64,000 nt of DNA from Anastatus disparis (taxonomy: Eukaryota > Arthropoda > Insecta > Hymenoptera > Eupelmidae), in the NCBI GenBank assembly GCA_017163975.1, contig JAFFSR010000245.1:1999001-2063000 (forward strand), written 5' to 3'. Every line of letters begins with the position of its first letter. Within the stretch, counting starts at the first letter, position 1. Positions 56,602 to 64,000 of the stretch are shown in pieces. The translations under genes and the position numbers were made by a program. The notes beneath the pieces are model-generated. The model had not been told where the DNA came from. It was given only the letters and a program-made list of their open reading frames with translations, and made no database searches.

Positions 56602-58740
56602 TTACTTTTTTTTATTTTTGCACTTATTATTTTTAGTTCTAAGTGTAGCCTTACGACGTTTGACTTTTTTTTTCTCTTCTTTCACTTTAGTCAGTGCATG
56701 TATAGCTGTTCTGCCAACAAATATATGCGATTTCAATTCCCCAAGTTGTTTTAACCACATATGACTTTTTTGAATCCCATTATATTTAGGAACTGTACTC
56801 CATTCAATATTTTTTACTTTTCTAAATTTTTCAATCTCATTTATTGGTAATAATATGATTTTGATTGCACTGGTGTACTTTTGAACCCAATTTATAAAAT
56901 CGTCAGCATTTTGTATCGATTCTTCATGAACTCTTTTTAAGTTATGTGAAGTAGCATAATGCTTTAGAAGCCCACCTATTCCATCAACGGCTCCTTTCCT
57001 ATGACCAGTCGCAGAAAATAACCATTTCATTTGATAAGAAAAATGTTTGAATTCATGTAGCTGGAAACGATTTTTAAATTGGCTTGCAGCTCCATCTGAT
57101 ATAATAGTGACTTTAGTAACTAAATCATTTTTCATAAGATCGATAATTTTATTTATTGCTAATAGCGCATATGCAGTATCATGCTTTTTGTCGTCACTAA
57201 CGATCGCAAAGGTTTGCGTTATCTCTCCTTGGTAACAGACTGCAGTAAAAATAGAAATTTGGTTATTTACCCAATGATTTCCCTGAACCGCTTTATTATT
57301 TATTACAGACCAATTTTCTGCAAAATCAACAAGGATAATTAACTTAGTAGGATCAGCTTTACCTTCTTCTTTTTCTTTTTTTATAGCTTCACGTTGAATA
57401 TTTTTTATGTATACGTGAGTACTTGCTTTTAGTGCGCAGATTGAAAATTTTTCTTTAAATACTGATAAGCTTACTGTTTGTTTGATAAGATTACCATTAT
57501 CCCACAAAGCAAACGTATCTTCATCTTCACGATTTTCTTTCAGTTTTAACAATTTTAATGTGATACCCTCAATACCGGGGCAATAATTGCATTCTTGCAA
57601 GAAACACGAATCAGATGGTTCAGAACACAACACTGCGTTACTTATTTCTGAACGAATTAAATCTAATTCAGAATTATTATCGCCTTTAAAACGAATTAAA
57701 CTTGTAAGAAACAGTTCAAAATTTTTGCAATGTACACAAAGACAAGTTTCCTTCACAGGGCTTGTTAAGACGAAACTTGGTCTTAGACTATAGAATTTCG
57801 ATTTTTCTATTTGTAAGTTTGGATTTTCTTGTCTTAATTGACTATATGTTTCTTTTAAGCTTCGAGTAAGAAACCGTTTAACTTTTTTAGTTTTTGTATT
57901 ATTAACTTTAACAGTAACAACATCAGATTTATTTGGACTTTGTCTACTACAATTAAAATCATCATTTAAAAAATATTCCATAGCGATATTTTTTGTATTT
58001 TCATCAATAGGATGACCAGTATATGAATCTGGCTCCGAATAAACTCCTTTATTTTTCACGAGATTTCTTGATTTATTTATCATATACTCGCTTATATGCG
58101 GGAATAGTGAGCAAATTTTTATTTTGCTTAATTTTGAAGGTAGTAGAGTTAGAAGTTTTATTTTCTCCGAAACAGAAGAACATTTTTCTAAAGCCGATTT
58201 AAAATTTTCTACAAATTCGTTCCAATAGTTTTCAGTCGAACTTTTGTCCGATTCTATTGATTCAACTGAAATGCCATACGCATCTTCTAATTTACTTCCG
58301 ACAGTAGCAGAAAAAGCTGAAATTAAAGATTTTTTCTTTTTAGATACGTAATTTTCTGTTAAATTTTTAGGTATTGCAGTTTTTCTTTTTAGCGGCGAGA
58401 CGCATTGAGGTAAAATTGTATTAATACTCTCGTTGAATTCCTGTATTCGTTCGGGTGTCTTGGGGATTAAATCATCATGTTTTCCGCTAAAAAGTTCAGT
58501 GATTTCATTTTCAGATGTAGATTCAAGATCACTTAAAATCATTTTTGATATGCGTTCATGGCAATTTTTGCATACATTAGTAGAGGGCAGTATCTTTAAA
58601 TCTGGATAAAGCTGTGCCAAATTAATGGCCAAATCTTCCAACGGTCTAAAACGTAAATTTGTGCTTTTATAAACTACCTTCTTATGCATTTGAAAAAAAT
58701 CGGGACATCGAATTCTTGTAGAAGAGTGAATTTCGGACAT
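56602..58740 (-). CDS. Intact 712-aa transposase-like protein
   Basis: It is the only long gene in the inner transposon and is uninterrupted from ATG (58740) to stop (56602). Cysteine/histidine clusters lie at residues 57-61 (CKNCH), 333-338 (CLCVHC) and 372-387. The C-terminal half has conserved-looking acidic motifs: ILVDFAENW (about D472) followed by NHWVNNQ, then IISDGAASQFKNR (about D549), then FSATGHRKGAVDGIGG (about D586). These suggest a DDE/D nuclease core, and the same motif order is familiar from unclassified transposase-like proteins in insects and cnidarians. The C-terminus is Lys/Arg-rich (KVKEEKKKVKRRKATLR), possibly a nuclear signal. Inferred role: cut-and-paste transposition at TTAA sites. 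Superfamily unknown to me; it is not piggyBac. Confidence 0.75.
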   Translation of the reverse strand: MSEIHSSTRIRCPDFFQMHKKVVYKSTNLRFRPLEDLAINLAQLYPDLKILPSTNVCKNCHERISKMILSDLESTSENEITELFSGKHDDLIPKTPERIQEFNESINTILPQCVSPLKRKTAIPKNLTENYVSKKKKSLISAFSATVGSKLEDAYGISVESIESDKSSTENYWNEFVENFKSALEKCSSVSEKIKLLTLLPSKLSKIKICSLFPHISEYMINKSRNLVKNKGVYSEPDSYTGHPIDENTKNIAMEYFLNDDFNCSRQSPNKSDVVTVKVNNTKTKKVKRFLTRSLKETYSQLRQENPNLQIEKSKFYSLRPSFVLTSPVKETCLCVHCKNFELFLTSLIRFKGDNNSELDLIRSEISNAVLCSEPSDSCFLQECNYCPGIEGITLKLLKLKENREDEDTFALWDNGNLIKQTVSLSVFKEKFSICALKASTHVYIKNIQREAIKKEKEEGKADPTKLIILVDFAENWSVINNKAVQGNHWVNNQISIFTAVCYQGEITQTFAIVSDDKKHDTAYALLAINKIIDLMKNDLVTKVTIISDGAASQFKNRFQLHEFKHFSYQMKWLFSATGHRKGAVDGIGGLLKHYATSHNLKRVHEESIQNADDFINWVQKYTSAIKIILLPINEIEKFRKVKNIEWSTVPKYNGIQKSHMWLKQLGELKSHIFVGRTAIHALTKVKEEKKKVKRRKATLRTKNNKCKNKKK

Positions 58741-58976
58741 CGTAATTGCAGAGTTTTGTTTACTTTTTCACAAGTCCGAAAAGTACCTTTCAAAGCAGAC
58801 GTAAGAATAACTAGCTTGTATATAACAATTCTAATATGCTGTTTTGGTTACGCGATGTATTTGTCCGCGAATGAGCCTCCTATTGTCTGTACATCGAAAC
58901 ATACATAATATAGATATACACGAATAGAATTATTATTTTCCATTTTTTAATATTTATTTTTATATTACGAATTTTC

Positions 58977-58978
<2 letters not shown>

Positions 58979-59018
<40 letters not shown>
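58979..59018. repeat. (TA)n microsatellite
   Basis: Twenty TA units between the transposase start and the right terminal repeat. Confidence 0.95.
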
Positions 59019-59021
<3 letters not shown>

Positions 59022-60145
59022 TATTTGTGATATATACATACATACAAAGGTAAACAAATAATGAGCGAAGCATGCGACAGCGTTGGAATGAACATTGCTT
59101 AAGACTTTCGAACGTATATACAAAAATTTTTCACCAATAAAATTTGTGGATTTTTTTTCTCGCTTCAAACAAATAAGTACTAGATCAACCAAGTATCATT
59201 AGATAGGTAATTTGGTCCTCTATGAGCACAAAAAATTCCAGCAAAAAAAAATGGGTTTTTCGAGAAAAATGCATGTGCATAAAAAGTGCATTTTTTGGTA
59301 AAATGCAGATATCTTAGTCATTTTTTAGTCTTTTTTGAAATTTCTTGCACTGAATTAAAGAGGGCTTAAAACATAATAAAACAAAATAAGGTTTACCAAA
59401 ATTCATTGAAAATTGGTAAAACGATAGCCCTCTAAATTTATTCTCAACATTTTCAGTTTTAACATTTAGTTTTCGTATGCAATTTTCAAAAGTGCATATC
59501 TGATGCAATTTTGATATTTCAGCAAAATAAAAAAATACGTATACCCTTATTTTTAGGGTAGAATAACATACTCCATTAGCGCAGTAATTGGTGACTTGAG
59601 TGTATACTGACTGTTCGATTTGAAATGGAATCAGCCTCAAATTAAAGCATTTAATTTGCAATTTATTTCATTTTTCATATATTTTTTCCTAAGAGTCTTA
59701 GTTGTTTAGATATTCTAGTTCTTATAAAGGCTCCTTTTTACTATATTTTCGAAAAAATGTCTATATTTTTGTCTAGGAGGCCTATTCAACGAAACGAAAA
59801 AACACGGGTTGATTTTTTTTATCAAAAAATCATATCTTGCAGTTTCAGCCAAATCCGTTTCCTGGAGGTGGGGACCTCTCCTTGTTAGTGGTTAATGTTC
59901 TAAACAAAAAAAGTGGATTCATTGCTTTGAAGATGTTACTGTTATTATATTTCATGCTGCTAAGCGAATAAAATTTGGTTCTTGCTGAAGTTGAAGGAAT
60001 GATTCGTATGATTGAATCAATGTAATTATTTTCATTTAAAACAGTTAGCAGGTTCGTTGATACATCAATTATTTAAAAAAAAAAGATTTATTTAAAGAAA
60101 TTATTTGTATAAGTCCACTTACAATTTGTTTTTCTGATAATAAAA

Positions 60146-61179
60146 AAAAGCAAAATAATCTAAAAAATATATAATAATTTTAATTTTTATAAAAAATAAT
60201 TTAACTTTTCCATTAATTTTATGATATTAAACTTTAATATTTAATTTTACTATTTACAATTAAATGTATTTTAAGTAATTAGATTAAAATTAATTTTTTT
60301 ATAAATTAATCACATTTATATACAATAAATTTTAATCATATTGATTCAGTTTTAGTGATTGATAGTTTTTATTATTTATCATTCTTTTAATAACTTAAAA
60401 TTACACAAATGGTAACTCTAAATCAGTGTAACAAATAAACATGAAATTTCTGATAATTCAATACGTAACATTGTTTATAATTAAAATTCATAGTATTTTA
60501 CCAGATATTAATTAGATTTAATAAAAAATATTAACGAATACAACTTTTTAAAATATTTTTCAATGCAAAGTGAGCAATGGTCCAAAGGAACATTAACAGC
60601 CTGGGGAGCATTCAACAGGGGAGGACATTGGTTTTGAATCATAGCGAGGTGGTAACAGCACTCCAAATATAAATTATATTAACATTAAAACTTCTTGACA
60701 ATACTATCGGTTTTAGTTTTTACAAAACAATAATTTGATGTAAAGGTATATTTGTTATATTCTATTAAAGATAATAGTATATGCATGTAAGCAAATATTT
60801 TATGCATGTATAAAATTACTTTGTCAGTATCCCTTATTTTAATAATTCTCTAGAACTTTTAACTGTTAATGTTACTATTTTCAAACAATTTTCAAACAGT
60901 TTCTATTCCGTTATTTTAAAGAACACAAAACTTTTTTTGGTCATAAATTTTTCGTTTGAAATCTTACAAAAAAACCTCATTTTTTATAACTATATTAAAA
61001 GTTATTTTTAAAATTCTTTCAAACGAATCAAACGCTTTATGAAAAATCTCGGTTTTGAATGAATTGTGTATAAAAAGAGCAAAATTAATAACTTTTTTTA
61101 ATAAGTTTTGCTTTCTCATTGAGAAACCATTGCATCGATGTGCACTTTGAAAATTTTGATAAAAAATTTCATCGTCCAT
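60146..61179. other. AT-rich spacer
   Basis: No gene recognised. It may include decayed 3' sequence of the retropseudogene. Confidence 0.45.
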
Positions 61180-62000
61180 TTTCCTTCTATTTTACGTAAA
61201 CTATTCAAAAGATATGCTAAAATTTGTATACAATTTATTCGCTACTGTCCAAAGAGAAACAAAATTTGAAAACTAATTTTCTGAGGGTAAAATTTAAAAA
61301 ATTTTGAAAATTATTTTGATTTTTCTCTTTTTTTACGTAAAGTACTTAAGAGGAGGTCACGTATCTCTGTCCTTTTCTAATCAAAGAATTGAGTTTTTTA
61401 CAGAAACTAATAACTTTAGCAAAAAATGAAGCGAAAGCCCCATCTCGTAATAAAAAAAGTAATATTTTCTTTGATAAGAAAGAATTAATTTTATTGTTTC
61501 GTTTTCAAGAAAACCTTGAAAAACTTAAATCATAGAGCTTTGGGTGGTCAGTTTGGTTTTTCAAGATTTTCTTGAGAACGAAGCAATAAAATTAATTTTT
61601 TGTTATCAAAGAAAATATTTTTTTTTTTGATACACGATGCGGCTTTCTCTTCATTTTTTGATAAATTTATTAGTTTTTGTAAAAAAATCATTTCTTTGAT
61701 TAGAAAAGGACAGAGATACGTGACCTCCTCTTAATAGATTTATTATGAAATTTGCATGGAAATAATTTGCGTCTGCCAAAAGAAGGAAAATTTTTGAAAA
61801 CTGATTTTCCTTGCGTATCTTTAATTTTTGAGCATTTACAAAATTTTGAAAAAAATATTGTATTTATTTTGCTAATTAGATCTCGAAAACTACTCAATGG
61901 ATTTTCTTCAAATTTTACATACAATCTATTTTTTTTCTTACTAGGCAGAAAGCTATTGAAAATTGGTTATCTTAGTTTTCATTAATAGCTTTGAATAAAA
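61180..62000 (-). repeat. Inverted copy of the ~330-bp repeat, split by a MITE
   Basis: Reversed, it shows GAGTAGTTTTCGAGATCTAATTAG, AAATTATTTCCATGCAAATTT and TCAGTTTTCAAAAATTTTCC-like blocks of the repeat at 7540-8210. The 381-bp TTAA palindrome (61350-61730) interrupts it. Confidence 0.65.
61350..61730. mobile_element. TTAA palindromic MITE (381-bp family), copy 3
   Basis: TTAA at 61346-61349 and 61731-61734. The ends GAGGAGGTCACGTATCTCTG and inverse are identical to those of the copy in LINE A. Length again 381 bp. Confidence 0.94.
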
Positions 62001-62550
62001 ATAATTGTTGAAATAGAATAAAATCTTTACATTTATAACCTTGTTGAGCACAAATTACAGGTGATCATATTAAATAATAAAATATTAAAATTAAAAGTAC
62101 ATTTATTGATTATAAACATCTTTTTTCAAAATCAATTTATTTATTGTTAAATCAGAAACACTAGTTAATTTTTTTTTTAATTGTGAAGAACTATAAACAT
62201 GTTCCATCACAAAGATATCCTGCGGTTTGCGACTATCTTTACACTACGCTTTGCTCTCGTCCCCGCCCGTACCGAAGGCAAAGACAGAAATTGACTTCGA
62301 ACCTTCGTGTTGTTTTACTACAAAGCTCATAGTACTGAAATTCAAAGTGTATACATATGACATTAGTACCAATCATATATTCTACAAAATTCATAGCCCT
62401 TAACTTTAAGCGTCAGGAGGTTTTACTTGTACCGTTTACTACAGCTCATGCACTACGATCTTCGTACTAAATAACTACGAACATTCATAAAGTAGAACAT
62501 TAATACGTTCGTGCCAAAACACTTTTTGGTTTTCATCATAGTGTTTTCGT
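62001..62550. other. Spacer upstream of BEL/Pao remains
   Basis: No gene. A moderately GC-rich part at 62210-62310 and repeated TACTACAAAGCTCATAG-like stretches; nothing recognised. Confidence 0.4.
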
Positions 62551-64000
62551 ACGAAAAGTTTTTCAGTGTAGTAAATCATGAATCAAAGCGAGCGTTAAAT
62601 ATATTCGAACGAACAAGTCAACGCGTCAACAAATCCAAGGAACTTGGTTTGTTATGGAAAAACGAGGATAGTTTTATTTCTTCTTGTAGAGTGAACGCTG
62701 TAAATAGACTTCGTCTTTTAGAACGCAAGCTTGATCGAGATAAATCATACGCTGACATAAACTACTTCAAAATGAATTGATTATTTGAGCAAGGTTTCGC
62801 GGATCAGGCTGAAAACTTACCTACGGGACGAACTTGGTACCTTCCGCATTTTGGTGTTAAAAACGGGAATAAGCCCGGTGAATTTCGTTTAGTTTTCGAT
62901 GCTGCTGATAAATCAGAATCTGTTAGTTTCAACGATCTTTTATCAGCAGGCCCAGATTTATTGGATTCTTTATTAGGAGTTCTTATGAGGTTTCATTTGA
63001 AATTAGTTGCTGTTAAAAGAGACATGAGAGTTATGTTTTTATAAATTAAAATTCATTTAGAAGATCATGATGCTCAAAGCTTTCTATGGAGGGGTAGTGA
63101 TAGATCGATCAAACCGAAAAAATATATGATTCTCTTTATTTCGGTGTCAATCATCTCTCTGTTCAGCTTTATTTATAAAAAATAACGCAAAAGAATTTGA
63201 ATCAATTTATTCTAAGGCAGTTGAAAGTATAATAAATAACACTTACATGGACAATTTTCTTGATAGCTATGATTCTGCTCGTGAAGCTCAAGAAGTCATT
63301 GGTAAAGTTATTAAAATCAATAGCGCCGCTAATTGGAAAATGCATGGCTGGGACAGCAATGATTCAAGTATTTTAAAATCAATAAATGATGACGACATTT
63401 TAAGCGATTCTATAAATTTAGTCATAGACAAAACTGAAGAGCGAGTATTAGGTTTACAATAGCTAACAGATTTGGACATGTTAACTTTCGATTTTAGTCA
63501 GAAGAAAATTTCTTTAGAATTGTTAAACAGGACTCAAAAATATGCAAACGCGAGTTTTTAAACATAATCATGTTAATTTTTGATACGTTAGGGCTAATTT
63601 CTTCGTTTGCCATTGAGTCTTGTATCTTAATGCAAGAAAAGTTACACAACAGAGAATTCGAACGATGGAAATGTAGGTTGAACGAATTAGAAAATATAAA
63701 AACTTGTTGTGAAAAATTGTGGTTACGAGAAATTCAAATGTCCTCATTTACGAAAGAGATCCAATTGTTGAAACGTAAATCCAACTTACCTCATGATAGT
63801 CGTATTATTTCATTAAAACCCTTTGTAGATAATCAATAATTGTTATGTGTCGGAAGTCGTGTAGAGTTCATACTAGGCTGCTACGAAAACTTTCGACCGG
63901 TAATATTAGACATAAAACGCTTAGTGACGCAACTCTTAATAAAATATTATCATGAAAGATTTTTTCATAAAAGGCACGAAACTATAATTAATGAATTAAG
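62551..64000 (+). pseudogene. BEL/Pao retrotransposon pol (broken, runs off the window)
   Basis: Pieces read as BEL/Pao pol: TWYLPHFGVKNGNKPGEFRL and VFDAADKSES, then AGPDLLDSLLGVLMRF and FLWRG (RT, 62800-63100), the YVDD-region equivalent TYMDNFLDSYDSAREAQE (about 63240, with MDN in place of VDD), W-S-N (GWDSND), FDTLGLISSFAIE (about 63575), and towards the end PVILDIKRLVTQLLIKYYHE, the integrase N-terminal zinc region. Stops at 62778, about 63042, 63460 and 63837 and one or more frameshifts make it dead. The element continues beyond 64000. Confidence 0.85.

Larger units (their letters stand above)
55908..59636 (-). mobile_element. TTAA-flanked DNA transposon with ~545-bp terminal inverted repeats
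   Basis: Starts GGCTGATTCCATTTCAAATC and ends with its inverse; the inverted repeats run about 545 bp (55908-56454 and about 59090-59636) and are nearly identical. Flanks are TTAA (55904-55907) and TCAA (59637-59640, one mismatch). FB1 copy 1 shows the empty site GCTTAAATTAAAGC at the same point. The element carries one long minus-strand ORF and looks young. Its superfamily is not decided: TTAA targets are known for piggyBac, Kolobok and part of Sola, and the protein is not piggyBac-like. Confidence 0.88.
55499..59891. repeat. Foldback element FB1, copy 3, interrupted by a transposon
   Basis: The outer arms 55499-55907 and 59637-59891 match FB1 copy 1 (1385-2060); together they make about 664 bp against 676 bp there. 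The ends are TTACAAGGAAAGGTCCCC and reversed CTAACAAGGAGAGGTCCCC. TTAA on both sides (55495-55498, 59892-59895) is the likely target duplication. It lies inside the G-alpha-i retropseudogene. Confidence 0.85.
54900..60145 (+). pseudogene. Processed pseudogene of G-protein alpha-i subunit, split by a transposon
   Basis: The left half (54900-55498) starts at ATG and reads as an intron-free, decayed G-alpha-i: ERSKKIDKGL, the P-loop remnant ESGKST (about 55030), TGYNQEECKQYKVVVHSNTI, ELNDSAVYYL, and the switch I region RTTKIVETRFTF (about 55440). Stops occur in several places. The right half (59892-about 60145) resumes with KKWIHCFEDVT (about 59907), then LVLAEVEGMIRMIESM, VDTSII and KKKDLF, and ends near ISPLTICF; the C-terminal third is missing. 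The EECKQYK and NTIQ choices fit alpha-i better than alpha-o or alpha-q. The family relays receptor signals by GTP binding. Lack of introns indicates a retrocopy. The 4.4-kb gap is the FB1 element with its inner transposon, bounded by TTAA (55495-55498 and 59892-59895). Confidence 0.88.

Overview
This window is AT-rich eukaryotic DNA, almost certainly from an insect. The evidence is a dense mix of insect-type retrotransposons (LINEs with Jockey/I/CR1-like ORFs, Ty3/Gypsy, BEL/Pao), piggyBac, Maverick-type remains, TTAGG-like motifs inside a satellite, and a G-protein alpha-i retrocopy. A hymenopteran (perhaps a parasitoid wasp) is plausible, but this rests on general resemblance only. There is no bacterial or phage gene structure.

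Only one stretch looks like a live host gene part: a 282-bp exon at 34626-34907 (+) with clean splice sites and a Pro/Ser/Gln-rich product that tentatively resembles the N-terminal region of insect Rbfox1. If so, much of the window may be intron of that gene. Nearly everything else is repeat.

Layout. 1-1300: no gene seen. 1385-2060: foldback element FB1. 2155-7020: a ~162-bp satellite array split by a 3.2-kb piggyBac element that carries exact TTAA duplications. 7.2-9.6 kb: a tRNA-like relic, a ~330-bp repeat, a GC-rich island and microsatellites. 9.85-12.2 kb: broken Maverick/Polinton-type DNA polymerase B. 12.5-17.85 kb (-): LINE A, with an FP25K-like ORF1. 18.6-26.7 kb: foldback and TA-type elements, plus a 5S-rRNA-derived SINE. 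26.9-33.7 kb: LINE B, broken by three TTAA elements and by a second LINE (C). 36.2-39.8 kb: a nested foldback complex. 41.4-43.3 kb: LINE E remains. 43991-53732: a full-length but dead Ty3/Gypsy element with GCAT target duplication, unequal LTRs and three internal insertions. 54900-60140: a G-alpha-i retropseudogene split by FB1, which is itself split by a DNA transposon with an intact 712-aa transposase-like ORF. 62.5-64 kb: BEL/Pao pol remains running off the end.

Two themes stand out. First, palindromic elements bounded by TTAA, three of them exactly 381 bp and two others sharing the same subterminal motif, have inserted repeatedly into coding parts of other transposons; in at least two cases removing element plus one TTAA leaves the host reading frame open. 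Second, insertions are nested several deep, and intact copies elsewhere in the window serve as empty-site controls, so boundaries and relative ages can be read directly. Coordinates of mobile-element ends are read by eye from terminal repeats and target duplications; no alignment or database search was run.
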